The notes: a model not told the origin generated them from the letters alone. 64,000 nucleotides of DNA from Candidatus Defluviibacterium haderslevense (GCA_016712225.1 JADJRL010000003.1:3485501-3549500), one strand, 5' to 3'; counted from the first letter of the stretch, positions 1-8,890 are shown. Numbers and translations are program-made.

Positions 1-1
1 T

Positions 2-748
2 GAATCATCTATGCTCATTGCTCCTTCTGATCATTTGATTTTAAACGATTTGCAATTTGTTAAAGACATACATGAAGGTTTTCAATTCGTTGAATCAACT
101 CAGGGATTATTGACATTGGGCATTCAAGCATCAAGACCCGATACAGGATATGGTTATATACACTTTAATAACTATGAAAATCAATCGCATGATATTTTTC
201 CAGTGGTTGCATTTGTGGAGAAACCCAATCATAATTTAGCATTACAATATTTAGAAAGCGGCAATTATTTATGGAATAGTGGGATGTTTATTTGGAAAAC
301 ATCATCCATCATAAGCGCCATGGAAGAATATACTCCAGCAATTAGTGCTTTGTTTTCTGATTTTTCAATGGATCAACTTGAACTTATTTATGATCAGGTA
401 GAATCTATTTCTATTGACTTTGCTGTGATGGAAAAATCCAAAAATGTATATGTTAAAACGGTTGATTTTGGTTGGAGTGATTTGGGTACATGGGGTTCCT
501 TATATCATCTTAGTAAGCAAGATGACAGACAGAATGTAATTCATTCAGATAAGCAATTATTGTATGATGTGAACCAATGCATTATTCATAGTAATACAGA
601 TCAACTCATCGTAGTTCAGGGATTAAATGATTATATAATTATAAATACTGCAGATGTGTTGCTCATTTGTGAAAAATCAAATGAACAAAATATTAAACAA
701 ATGGTCGCAGATGCAGCAACTCATTTTGGGAAAAACAATTTTTCCTAA
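2..748 (+). CDS. manC: Mannose-1-phosphate guanylyltransferase, 5'-truncated
   Basis: Makes GDP-mannose from mannose-1-phosphate and GTP in the cytoplasm, feeding surface polysaccharide and glycoprotein synthesis. The reading frame is open to the first base, and the first residues (ESS, then LIAPSDHLI) match the interior of the nucleotidyltransferase domain. The ATG at 11 is therefore internal, and the N-terminal GGxGxRLxPLS loop lies outside the window. Visible family motifs are the APSDH block, VEKP in FVEKPN, YLWNSGMF and the DFGWSDLGTW block that holds the sugar-binding acidic residue. The C-terminal QLIVVQGLNDYIIINTADVL is typical of short ManC proteins without a fused isomerase domain. 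The permease gene follows after 42 bases. Confident in the family. Confidence 0.9.
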   Translation, partial: ESSMLIAPSDHLILNDLQFVKDIHEGFQFVESTQGLLTLGIQASRPDTGYGYIHFNNYENQSHDIFPVVAFVEKPNHNLALQYLESGNYLWNSGMFIWKTSSIISAMEEYTPAISALFSDFSMDQLELIYDQVESISIDFAVMEKSKNVYVKTVDFGWSDLGTWGSLYHLSKQDDRQNVIHSDKQLLYDVNQCIIHSNTDQLIVVQGLNDYIIINTADVLLICEKSNEQNIKQMVADAATHFGKNNFS

Positions 749-790
749 TCAGAAGATTTTGATTTTTTTATACCATCATTAGGCTCCGTC

Positions 791-2116
791 ATGAACATTG
801 AAAAAAATAAATTAAATGTATTTTCCTTAACCATGATTGTGATTAGTCTGGTTATTGGAATGGGAATATTTAGAACGGCCTCTGATGCAGCATTAGCAGC
901 GGGGACACCCGGCATTTTTTTTTGTGCCTGGATTTTTGGTGGGGTTATTGCACTATTTGGTGCACTCAGTTATGCTGAAATTGGCTCCAGGTATCCGATT
1001 ATTGGTGGGTATTATAAAATATTTTCTTACGCCTTTCATCCATCTTTAGCCTTTGCTTTAAATTGTGTTATTCTTATTTCTAATGCCGCTTCCTTAGCAG
1101 GTGTGGCTTTAATTGGCACAGAATATATCGCTCCGGTATTATCTGATCATGCTATTTCGGATCTTGGTAAATCATGGATAGCCATGTCTGCTATTCTAAC
1201 TTTTTATGGAGTGAATCTTCTGGGTTTGCGAATGAGCTCTAATACACAAAATGTATTGATGATCATTAAAATTGGGATGATACTCATATTAATTTTGTCT
1301 TTGTTTTTTATAAATCATTCAGCTGAACAAATTACAGAACAAGCAGTATCCTTGAGTTCCACTTCTATGTTAGGAGCATTTGGTGCGGCATTGGTTTCTG
1401 TTTGTTTTACATATGGAGGATATCAACAATCTATAAATTTTGGTGGGGAGGTTAATGACGCTAAAAGAGTTTTACCTCATGGAATCATTGTAGGGATATT
1501 CATCGTGATTATTCTTTATCTAACCGTTAATTATGCATATTATAAAATTATAGGTTTTGAAGAATTAAAACATGCGAAAGGTATTGCATCAATTATTGCT
1601 GAAAAAATATTTGGACCAATAGGAAAAACAGTTTTTTCTGTTTTGTTATTCACTGCTGTTTTAGCCTATGTCAATGTATTGTTGTTGAGTAATCCCAGGG
1701 TGATGTTTGCTATGGCGGATGATGGGATATTGCCAAAAATATTCCAGAAAAGGACTCAAGAGAAAGATGTTTTAATTGTAAGTTTAACAGTATTTACCTT
1801 GATTACGATCATTATACTTTTTTTTGCAAATACATTTGACAAAATACTTGGTTTTACGATGTTTCTAGACTCTATTGGAATGGCTACATCTGCTGCGACC
1901 TTATTTGTTATCAGAAAAAAAACAGCGCACCTGGACGGAACAGGAATTTATAAAATGAAATTATTTCCAATAGCTACATTAATTTTTATCAGTGCATATT
2001 TATTTGTCAGTTTTACGATAATTCGAAATACACCTTGGTTGGCGGGAATTGGGGCTTTAGTTTTTGTAGCATTTCTAGGTTTGTATTTTGTAATTAAAAA
2101 ATGGAATATTAAATGA
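791..2116 (+). CDS. APC-superfamily amino acid permease
   Basis: A 441-residue, very hydrophobic protein with about twelve predicted membrane spans. It starts with the APC-type first helix, where the GMGIFR stretch forms the unwound substrate-binding segment, and has the conserved ALSYAEIGSRYP block after helix 2. It probably imports or exchanges amino acids by proton or sodium symport in the inner membrane. Its last four bases overlap the start of the PLP-dependent enzyme (ATGA), so the two are translationally coupled and may handle the same substrate. Inference: that substrate is a sulfur-containing amino acid such as methionine, cystathionine or cysteine. The sequence alone does not settle specificity. 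Confidence 0.85.
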   Translation: MNIEKNKLNVFSLTMIVISLVIGMGIFRTASDAALAAGTPGIFFCAWIFGGVIALFGALSYAEIGSRYPIIGGYYKIFSYAFHPSLAFALNCVILISNAASLAGVALIGTEYIAPVLSDHAISDLGKSWIAMSAILTFYGVNLLGLRMSSNTQNVLMIIKIGMILILILSLFFINHSAEQITEQAVSLSSTSMLGAFGAALVSVCFTYGGYQQSINFGGEVNDAKRVLPHGIIVGIFIVIILYLTVNYAYYKIIGFEELKHAKGIASIIAEKIFGPIGKTVFSVLLFTAVLAYVNVLLLSNPRVMFAMADDGILPKIFQKRTQEKDVLIVSLTVFTLITIIILFFANTFDKILGFTMFLDSIGMATSAATLFVIRKKTAHLDGTGIYKMKLFPIATLIFISAYLFVSFTIIRNTPWLAGIGALVFVAFLGLYFVIKKWNIK

Positions 2117-3276
2117 AAGACATATCTTATATTTTGAATGAATTGGGTGAGGATCGGGAAGATTATTTTAACGCGATTGCGCCACCCATAGTTCAAACCA
2201 GCAATTTTGCATTCAAACGAATTGCAGATCTCAGAGAACGGTTTAAAGATGAGTATGGAGGATATTTATATTCGAGAGGCTTAAATCCAACTGTAGATAT
2301 TTTACGAAAAAAATTGGCAGCATTGGATGGTGCGGAAGATTGTTTGGTTTTTAATTCTGGAGCCGCTGCTATCTATTCTTCAGTTGTGCCTTTTGTATCT
2401 CATGGTGACCACATTATTTCTGTCAGAAAGCCGTATACCTGGGCTCAAAAATTATTTGACTTATGGTTGCCGAAGTTTGGTGTGACGACCACCTATGTTG
2501 ATGGAAGGACTATTCAAAATATTGAGAACGCCATTCAAACCAATACAAAAATTATTTATTTGGAATCGCCCAATAGTTGGGATTATGCGATCCAGGATTT
2601 GAAACGTATTTCTGCACTTGCTAAGTCTAAAAATATTCTTACGGTTGTAGACAATAGTTATTGTACACCGATTTATCAAAAGCCCATTGAATTGGGAATC
2701 GATATTTCTATACAATCAGCAACGAAGTATATCGGTGGACATAGTGATGTGGTTGCAGGCGTATTGTGTGGTCCAAAAATATTGTTGAAGAAAATTTTCG
2801 ATTTGGATTATTTATTGGTGGGCAATGGCATTCAACCATTCAATGCTTGGTTATTGATCCGTGGCATAAGAACGCTCCCAGTTAGATTAGAAGCCATATC
2901 CAAGACCACAAGATTAGTTATTGAATATTTAAAATGCCACCCGAAAATTGAAAAAGTGTTGTTTCCTTTGGATCCTGATTTTGATCAATACCTTTTAGCA
3001 AGCGAACAAATGCAAGGTGCTTGTGGATTGTTTTCTGTAATTGTAAGAACAGAAAAAGCTGAACACATAGAACGTTTTTGTGAGCAGTTAAAATGTTTTT
3101 TTATAGCCGTAAGTTGGGGAGGTTATGAGAGTCTGGTCATACCTAAAGTAGCTGGTATTGAAATAAATTCATTTGATGTTCATCAGGAAGATCATAGGAT
3201 GATTAGATTTTATGTTGGTTTAGAAAGTGCGGATTATTTGATTAATGATTTAAAGCAAGCACTTGAATTTTTATAA
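2113..3276 (+). CDS. Cys/Met-metabolism PLP enzyme, cystathionine beta-lyase (MetC)-like
   Basis: A fold-type I PLP enzyme of the trans-sulfuration family, 387 residues. Visible features are the tetramer-contact YLYSRGLNPT (51-60), the cofactor aspartate in VVDNSYCTP (Asp180) and the Schiff-base lysine in SATKYIGGHSD (Lys205). The YGGT element typical of cystathionine gamma-synthases and O-acylhomoserine sulfhydrylases is replaced by RKPYTWAQKLFD, and the lysine block reads IDISIQSATK as in E. coli-type MetC. I therefore lean towards a C-S lyase over a synthase. It overlaps the preceding permease by 4 bp. A second family member at 29.8 kb keeps YGGT, so the two probably differ in chemistry. 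Methionine gamma-lyase or another C-S lyase remains possible. Confidence 0.8.
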   Translation: MKDISYILNELGEDREDYFNAIAPPIVQTSNFAFKRIADLRERFKDEYGGYLYSRGLNPTVDILRKKLAALDGAEDCLVFNSGAAAIYSSVVPFVSHGDHIISVRKPYTWAQKLFDLWLPKFGVTTTYVDGRTIQNIENAIQTNTKIIYLESPNSWDYAIQDLKRISALAKSKNILTVVDNSYCTPIYQKPIELGIDISIQSATKYIGGHSDVVAGVLCGPKILLKKIFDLDYLLVGNGIQPFNAWLLIRGIRTLPVRLEAISKTTRLVIEYLKCHPKIEKVLFPLDPDFDQYLLASEQMQGACGLFSVIVRTEKAEHIERFCEQLKCFFIAVSWGGYESLVIPKVAGIEINSFDVHQEDHRMIRFYVGLESADYLINDLKQALEFL

Positions 3277-3364
3277 ATGAATTTGTATTAAGTAATTTAT
3301 TTCATTTTTCAAATGCATTTTTAGAAGTTTTTTAGGATTTAATAATTTGTCAAATCTTAGTAGT

Positions 3365-4003
3365 TTATAACTTGCCCAATTTGTATTCTCGCCACCAAGA
3401 CCAATGTCCATAAATAGCGATGAGTAAGAAAATAAAAAATTCAAAAGAAACAAAAATGATTTCTTTAAATGCATAGAGAAAAATACAAATAATATCAACG
3501 ATAATCCAAATGATCCAATTTTCAAAATATCGTTTTGCCAATAGGGTATTCGCAACTATGCTTGCTATGGTTACAAAAGAATCAGTATAGGGATAAGCTG
3601 CTGGTTTTGTAAAAACCTGAGGCCAAATAGAATGAATGTTTTTTATAAAAAAGCCAAAGATTAAACTTAATCCCAATGTTCCAATGGTTAAAAATAGGAT
3701 GTATTTTAATTCGAGTACTTTAATGGGAATATTTATTTTTTTTTCATAAATCCAATTATACCAGCCATAAATGCTGATTCCAAAAAAATAGACCTGTAAA
3801 AACATGTCTGAATAGAGTTGAACTTGAAAGAAGATAATAAAGAAAAGCATGATATTGATTAAACCAATGGGCCAGGTTAGGATATTGGATTTCGCGGCCA
3901 GCCAAACAGCAATAATTCCCGCTATAGTTCCGTAAAATTCTAAATAACTTATTGGATAGTCTAAAAGGGTGAAGAAGGTATTATCGATATAAAAATAGGA
4001 CAC
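3365..4003 (-). CDS. pnuC: PnuC-type nicotinamide riboside transporter
   Basis: A 212-residue membrane protein with about seven spans. Diagnostic PnuC features are the early EFYGTIAGIIAVWLAAKSNI segment, WPIGLINIMLFF, and the tryptophan/tyrosine-rich ISIYGWYNWIYEKK block, followed by NWIIWIIVDI and a C-terminal YGHWSWWREY. PnuC proteins carry out facilitated diffusion of a vitamin, usually nicotinamide riboside, which is trapped by phosphorylation inside the cell. No NadR-like kinase gene is next to it. I looked upstream for a thiamin or NAD riboswitch and found no convincing core, so thiamin (PnuT) specificity is not supported but cannot be excluded. Confidence 0.85.
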   Translation of the reverse strand: MSYFYIDNTFFTLLDYPISYLEFYGTIAGIIAVWLAAKSNILTWPIGLINIMLFFIIFFQVQLYSDMFLQVYFFGISIYGWYNWIYEKKINIPIKVLELKYILFLTIGTLGLSLIFGFFIKNIHSIWPQVFTKPAAYPYTDSFVTIASIVANTLLAKRYFENWIIWIIVDIICIFLYAFKEIIFVSFEFFIFLLIAIYGHWSWWREYKLGKL

Positions 4004-4223
4004 TCATCGGTTTATTTGATCGATTAAAGATAAGATAATATTAAGGATAATTGCATCCCACCAGGGACAAATAATTTGGTTTTAAATATAATAAGAGTTT
4101 AATGTGTAAGTTGTTGTAATATAACTATATATTTGATTTTTTATAGCTTAAATTGTTTTTTTACTGCCCATGATAAAGGGAGACTTTTTCGAGCGATTGC
4201 TGGCATTCCCAATCAGGACAAAG

Positions 4224-4254
4224 TTTGACAAGTAGATTTTTAAGCCTACCTTTG
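4224..4254 (+). promoter_or_regulatory. Bacteroidota sigma-A promoter for arcA
   Basis: TTTG at 4224-4227 is followed after exactly 19 bases by TACCTTTG at 4247-4254, an exact match to the Bacteroidota consensus TTTG-N19-TANNTTTG. Transcription would start about 4260, leaving a leader of about 15 bases before the ATG at 4275. The in-frame GTG at 4254 lies inside the -7 box, so it cannot be the translation start. Confidence 0.8.
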
Positions 4255-4274
4255 TGCTCGAAAACAGCAAATTT

Positions 4275-5540
4275 ATGAGCCAAAGACAAGATGTATACGT
4301 TGATTCTGAGATATCTGAATTGCTTAAAGTGATTATTCATGCACCTGATGCAGGAATTGATCGAATCACACCAAGAAGGGCAGGGGAATTGCTTTTTGAT
4401 GATATTGTTTATTTGCCAGTGATGCAACGGGAACATGAGACGTTTGAGAATATTCTAAAGCTCTTTATTGGTAAGGACAACGTGCTTGAGACCTGCACTT
4501 TGATAAAGGAATCCTTAGACGCCAATGAAGCTTATAAAAAAGAACTCATACAGTTGATTAAGGATTTTGAAGAATTACCGGAAAGCACCGTTAAATTACT
4601 TTTTGAATTGCCGCATCATGTATTAGCTGATGTTTTGATTTCAGGTTATTATCCTGCCGAAGATCAGATTTTGTTTGACCCAATTCCTAATTTTATTTTT
4701 ACTCGGGATATTGCGGTAATTGTCAACGAACATGTCGTCATTACCAAAGCATCTAAATATGTTAGACATCGTGAGAATTTATTGACCCGGTTTATATTTT
4801 ATGCGCATCCCTATTTTGCACATTTAATGGAAGAAAATAGATTGATCAATTTGAATTTGGTGAATGAATTTCCACCATCCCGTAAAGGTGAACCCATTTC
4901 AATCGAGGGCGGAGACATTATGATACTCAATAAAGATTATTTATTGATAGGAAGTAGTGAGCGGACTACAGATCATGCACTTATGACCTTGAAGAATTTA
5001 CTGTTCGAACGTGGCATCATAAAGAACGTAGTCGAAATAGAAGTTCCAAAGGAACGTTCATATATGCATATAGATACCTTGTTTACTCAGATTAATGAAA
5101 AACACTTTGTAGGATTTAAACCCATAGTAAAAGATGGATTGGGGTCTTATGTTACTGTATTTAGAATAACCGGAGAAGTGGTAGAATATCCTTCTGTTGT
5201 TGATTTTTTACATGCTGAAATTGATCCTGAAATTGAATTTATTTGGAGTGGTGGTGGCGAGTCACCCTATCAGGAAAGGGAACAATGGACCGATGGGTGC
5301 AACTTGCTAACGATTAGACCCGGTGTGGCACTAACTTACGATCGTAATCCTTATACGGAGAAGGCCTTTAGAGCTGCAGGATATCAAGTCATCCATGCAT
5401 CAGAATTTATGCGTCAGGTCGAAGGTGGAGGCTTGGATGTAGCCGATATTAAGAATACCATTATTACCTTACCTTCAAGTGAGTTGTCAAGAGCACGAGG
5501 AGGAACTCATTGTATGTCTTGTCCTGTTTTAAGAAAGTAA
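4275..5540 (+). CDS. arcA: Arginine deiminase
   Basis: Hydrolyses L-arginine to citrulline and ammonia. The 421-residue protein has the full guanidino-modifying set: FTRD, IEGGDIM, the catalytic histidine in SYMHIDTLF, and a C-terminal RGGTHCMSCP with the nucleophile (Cys413). Length and C-terminus match bacterial ArcA rather than agmatine deiminase or peptidyl-arginine deiminase. I start it at the ATG because an upstream in-frame GTG falls within the promoter. Neither ornithine carbamoyltransferase nor carbamate kinase is adjacent, so this is not a classical arcABC operon. The downstream thioesterase follows after 18 bases and may be co-transcribed. Confidence 0.93.
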   Translation: MSQRQDVYVDSEISELLKVIIHAPDAGIDRITPRRAGELLFDDIVYLPVMQREHETFENILKLFIGKDNVLETCTLIKESLDANEAYKKELIQLIKDFEELPESTVKLLFELPHHVLADVLISGYYPAEDQILFDPIPNFIFTRDIAVIVNEHVVITKASKYVRHRENLLTRFIFYAHPYFAHLMEENRLINLNLVNEFPPSRKGEPISIEGGDIMILNKDYLLIGSSERTTDHALMTLKNLLFERGIIKNVVEIEVPKERSYMHIDTLFTQINEKHFVGFKPIVKDGLGSYVTVFRITGEVVEYPSVVDFLHAEIDPEIEFIWSGGGESPYQEREQWTDGCNLLTIRPGVALTYDRNPYTEKAFRAAGYQVIHASEFMRQVEGGGLDVADIKNTIITLPSSELSRARGGTHCMSCPVLRK

Positions 5541-5558
5541 TCAAAAACCATTTATTTA

Positions 5559-5972
5559 ATGTTTACACATACCACACAAGTTCGGGTCAGATATGGTGAA
5601 ACCGACAAAATGGGTTTTGTTTATTACGGATATTATTCCCTGTATTATGAAATTGGTCGTGTGGAAGCTTTAAGATCTTTGGGATTGGATTATAAATCCA
5701 TGGAAGATCAAATGCATATTTTCATGCCTGTAGTTTCATTAAATGTGAGATACCTGAGACCGGCACACTACGATGATTTATTAACTCTTGAGACCAGTAT
5801 TATTAAATGGCCCAACACCAGTATTCAATTCGATACTAAAATTCTAAATGAGAAAGGGGACTGGTTAAATCAGGGTCAGGTAGTATTGTGTTTTTTGGAT
5901 ATAGCGTCCAGGAAAAGAGTGGAAATGCCGGAATTATTGATCCAAAAATTAAGTCCTTATTTTGAAAAATAA
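5559..5972 (+). CDS. YbgC/4HBT-family acyl-CoA thioesterase
   Basis: A single hotdog-fold domain of 137 residues. The N-terminal VRYGETDKMGFVYYGYYSLY carries the catalytic aspartate (Asp16) and the helix-start tyrosines that mark the 4-hydroxybenzoyl-CoA thioesterase/YbgC group. These cytoplasmic enzymes hydrolyse short-chain or aromatic acyl-CoA esters. The gene sits between arcA and a YihY-family gene and overlaps the latter by 11 bases, so co-translation is likely. In proteobacteria ybgC is linked with tol-pal; that context is missing here. The substrate cannot be read from the sequence. Confidence 0.85.
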   Translation: MFTHTTQVRVRYGETDKMGFVYYGYYSLYYEIGRVEALRSLGLDYKSMEDQMHIFMPVVSLNVRYLRPAHYDDLLTLETSIIKWPNTSIQFDTKILNEKGDWLNQGQVVLCFLDIASRKRVEMPELLIQKLSPYFEK

Positions 5973-6930
5973 ATGGAATGAATGGTGGAATAAATTTTTA
6001 CAATGGCCTATCATAGTAAATATAGTGATATGGAGTCAGAACCATTCATTGCCGGGATTTCATGATGTAAGTATTTATACAACTTTAACTTTTATTCGAA
6101 ATGAACTGAATAAAAATGATCTGAATACCAGAGCAAGTGCGATGTCCTATAGTTTTTTTTTAGCCTTGTTTCCATCATTGATTTTCTTATTTACATTAAC
6201 GGCTTATTTTCCGAAGAGTTGGGATTTTTATTCTGCCATGGAGAATTCCATTATATCTGTAATGCCAGATCGAGCCCAAGATTATATTTGGAAAGATATA
6301 GTTAGTACCATTCGACCTAAAGCAAAGAGTGGATTATTATCCATAGGATTTATTTTAGCCTTAGTGTTTGCATCTAATGGTATGTTGACGATGATGAAAG
6401 GATTTGATAAAACATATAAATCCAGTTTTCGAAAACGATCGTGGACTCAGAAGCAATTGATTGCTATATTACTGACGTTCTTATTAGGTATATTATTGAT
6501 TTTTTCCGTATTGATTTTAATTTTAGGTGGTCAGATTTTTAAATGGATATTTGGCATACTGCATTTAAGTAAATTGACAGTGATCGCAGTCAAATTTTTT
6601 CAATACTTGATTATTATCTTATTATTTTATTCCGTTATCGAATTGATGTATCGCTTAGCTCCTGCATTAAAGAAGCCATTTAGTTTCTTTTCTCCGGGTA
6701 CTATTTTTGCTACTATAGGTTCCATCATAACTTCCGTTTTATTCGGATATTTTGTGGATCATTTTTCAACCTATCATAAAGTCTATGGTGCTATTTCAGC
6801 ATTGATTATAACGCTGATTTGGATCCGATTGAATGTATTAATCTTGATTCTAGGATTTGAATTGAATGCTGGAATTATCATTAATAGAGATATAAGGCAA
6901 TTGGCATTAATTCAAGATGAAGAAGATTAA
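5962..6930 (+). CDS. YihY/BrkB-family integral membrane protein
   Basis: A 322-residue protein with about six spans. The family marker is the early block LNTRASAMSYSFFLALFPSL, followed by a cytoplasmic stretch ending in FGYFVDHFSTYHKVYGAISA and LIWIRLNVLILILGFELNAG. The family was once annotated as ribonuclease BN in error, and its function is still unsettled. The likely start is a TTG that overlaps the thioesterase by 11 bp: an in-frame stop lies only four codons upstream and no earlier ATG exists. The C-terminus is short and acidic (IQDEED). A long intergenic region follows. Confidence 0.85.
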   Translation: MKNKWNEWWNKFLQWPIIVNIVIWSQNHSLPGFHDVSIYTTLTFIRNELNKNDLNTRASAMSYSFFLALFPSLIFLFTLTAYFPKSWDFYSAMENSIISVMPDRAQDYIWKDIVSTIRPKAKSGLLSIGFILALVFASNGMLTMMKGFDKTYKSSFRKRSWTQKQLIAILLTFLLGILLIFSVLILILGGQIFKWIFGILHLSKLTVIAVKFFQYLIIILLFYSVIELMYRLAPALKKPFSFFSPGTIFATIGSIITSVLFGYFVDHFSTYHKVYGAISALIITLIWIRLNVLILILGFELNAGIIINRDIRQLALIQDEED

Positions 6931-7485
6931 GTTTAAAACTTTTTGCCATTGAAAACCTAATTATTCTAATTGTTTGACATGATTCCAAAATATTAACTTT
7001 CGTTGTAATTTACAACTTTTTGTTCTTTTTTCATGAAACATGATTGAGTGATCTTGCCTCAGCAAGAAATTTGTGATCCAAAATCACAAATTAACGAATG
7101 AACCGAAGCCTGTATCAGGCTGAGGGAAACCAAAAATTCTAGCCTGCCTGACTAGACGTCAGTCAGGCAGGGCTATAAAGTCTAAGCCTAAAATGATTCC
7201 ATGAAACCTAAATTCAAAAAACTCGCCTTTGGCCTTCTTTCATTTGATTGGCATCACACTTGCTCATCTCGAATTCTTGTTCTTTTTTTTAAGCATAGTG
7301 TTGGGCTCATACAGTTTTGAATTTTTAACGGTTTCATTACATCATTTTTTAACGGCTTATCCCTTAAGGCCGATCCAAATTTCTACACCAACTCATTAAT
7401 ACAAAAATTCCTTGAATACAATTTACGAACAAGCTCAAAAATGTTCTAAAATTTTGAACAGTGCAAGGAGTTCTGAAGTTATGTT
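6931..7485. other. 555-bp intergenic region with hairpin cluster
   Basis: No plausible coding region on either strand. The left third holds four consecutive inverted repeats, annotated separately. The right part (about 7175-7485) is AT-rich with degenerate phrases such as ACTCGCCTTTGGCC and two copies of TTTTTAACGG (in 7321-7355). It looks like eroded repeat sequence. I recognise no RNA gene in it. Confidence 0.5.
7052..7174. repeat. Cluster of four adjacent inverted repeats
   Basis: In order: a 6-bp stem TCTTGC/GCAAGA with loop CTCA; a perfect 10-bp stem AATTTGTGAT (7068-7077) with ATCACAAATT (7083-7092); a 6-bp stem AGCCTG/CAGGCT with loop TAT (about 7107-7121); and a perfect 11-bp stem CCTGCCTGACT (7143-7153) with AGTCAGGCAGG (7161-7171), extendable with a bulge to AGC/GCT. 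The last one is GC-rich in an AT-rich genome and has no T-tract, so a simple terminator is unlikely. The arrangement resembles a REP/BIME-like palindromic element. Confidence 0.65.
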
Positions 7486-8154
7486 TTAGGAATTTAATGC
7501 ATCAGTAAAAAACTGATTCAGGGGTAAAGCCACTTTATAACAATCTAAGATGTGTTGATCTAATTTGGGTTTCAATATCAATTCGCTATCAAATTCAAAG
7601 GTATAAAAAAAGGATTTATTATAGAGAAGCGCTTGTTTGTTTGCTGCTTCATTAAATTCTGCTGGAATCTTTTTATTTTTCTCACCTTGAATATTCTGAT
7701 ACAAAGCAACAAATTTTTTATCATGAATCAATTTATCAAATTCCTTTAAATGACTTGCAATGTAAGTTCTTATTTTTATTAAATTTTCTGTGCTAGGGGC
7801 ATAAACGCCAGTATAAATATGAATTTTATCTGCCTTGAATTCCATGTACAATCCAGGGGTTTCAAAGTCTTTTTTGCCACCAGGAGAAATAGCAGCGGAC
7901 ATATGAGATTTGTAGGGTGTTTTATCTTTGCTAAATCGAACATCTTTATAAATTCTAAACACACATTCTTTGGCACTCGTGTTAAGATTAGGGTATGTTT
8001 TTTTTAGTAATTCAATCATTCTTTCTATGAATACATGGAAAGGAGCTTCTACATCAGATTTAAATCTTTTTTTGTTAGCATTGAACCATTCTCGATTATT
8101 ATAAACTTCCAGATCAGCCAGAAAATTTAAAAATGCCGTCTTAAAATAGATCAT
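7486..8154 (-). CDS. DUF2461 family protein (TIGR02453)
   Basis: A 222-residue soluble protein matching the DUF2461 family across its length. It starts with FLNFLADLEVYNNREWFNAN and continues with the conserved FRIYKDVRFSKDKTPYKSH block (about residues 65-85), GPG-like SPGGKK, and GLYMEFKADKIHIYTGVYAP. The biochemical role of this family is not established, and no catalytic motif can be assigned. It stands alone, with a repeat-rich region downstream and a divergent hexapeptide-repeat gene upstream. Confidence 0.85.
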   Translation of the reverse strand: MIYFKTAFLNFLADLEVYNNREWFNANKKRFKSDVEAPFHVFIERMIELLKKTYPNLNTSAKECVFRIYKDVRFSKDKTPYKSHMSAAISPGGKKDFETPGLYMEFKADKIHIYTGVYAPSTENLIKIRTYIASHLKEFDKLIHDKKFVALYQNIQGEKNKKIPAEFNEAANKQALLYNKSFFYTFEFDSELILKPKLDQHILDCYKVALPLNQFFTDALNS

Positions 8155-8299
8155 ATAAAATATTTATTAGGGTAAAACTACAATTGTTTCTGTTTTTACT
8201 CCCAATATTAGATCTTTACTTTTTATTTGCTAAAATATCTTAAAAAAGGAAAGTGAATAGTTGGTTTGATATTCTTCGGAAATAAAATGAATAATTGGG

Positions 8300-8890
8300 A
8301 TGATTTATTCTTATAAAAATTTTACACCTTATGTGCATCCCACTGCTTTTGTGCACCCCATGGCAGTAGTGACAGGATGTGTTCGAATTGGGGCAGATGT
8401 TTATGTGGGGCCTTTTGCTGCGCTTAGGGGTGATTTTGGTGAAATCATTATTGAAGATGGCTGTAATGTTCAAGAGCACTGTATAATTCACATGTTTCCG
8501 GGTGTAAGTGTGCACCTTAAAACTAATGCGCACATTGGTCATGGAGCCATGATTCACGGGGCTGTTATAGGCTCTAATGTCCTTGTAGGGATGAACACGG
8601 TGATTATGGACGATGTTGAAATTGGTGATGAATGTATAATCGGAGCCATGTCATTCATTAAGGAAGGCACCAGAATTCCCTCTAGAAGTCTGGTGGTTGG
8701 GAATCCTGCGCGCATTATTAAGGACGTCAGCGATGAAATGATCCAATGGAAAACCAAAGGCACTCAATTATATCAGCAATTAGCCCGTGATTGTCACACA
8801 GAACTCAAAGAATGCCAAGCGCTCGATATATTTCCGGAGAATTGGGCAACGCCCAATGGAGCATATAGTAGTTGGAGACGAGGAAAATAA
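8300..8890 (+). CDS. PaaY/gamma-carbonic anhydrase-like hexapeptide-repeat protein
   Basis: A left-handed beta-helix protein of 196 residues made of imperfect [LIV]GxxxxV hexapeptides from about residue 10 to 140, then a C-terminal helix. Likely metal ligands are His64 (HCIIHM), His81 and His86 (HIGHGAMIHG), the three-histidine arrangement of gamma-class carbonic anhydrases. The C-terminal ending (QLARDCHTELKECQ) and overall length resemble PaaY/CaiE, where PaaY acts as a thioesterase in phenylacetate catabolism. A crotonase follows about 200 bp downstream, which fits an acyl-CoA context, but no other paa gene is present. Carbonic anhydrase activity is an alternative. Confidence 0.8.
   Translation: MIYSYKNFTPYVHPTAFVHPMAVVTGCVRIGADVYVGPFAALRGDFGEIIIEDGCNVQEHCIIHMFPGVSVHLKTNAHIGHGAMIHGAVIGSNVLVGMNTVIMDDVEIGDECIIGAMSFIKEGTRIPSRSLVVGNPARIIKDVSDEMIQWKTKGTQLYQQLARDCHTELKECQALDIFPENWATPNGAYSSWRRGK

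Noticed and set aside
3271..3555. Minus-strand open frame overlapping pnuC
   Set aside because: It is a different-frame shadow of pnuC with no independent features.
4004..4223. Possible riboswitch upstream of pnuC
   Set aside because: I found no CUGAGA or other TPP core and no recognisable NAD-sensing motif on the minus strand.
4254..4274. GTG start giving a seven-residue longer arginine deiminase
   Set aside because: The GTG is the last part of the TACCTTTG promoter box, upstream of the expected transcript start.
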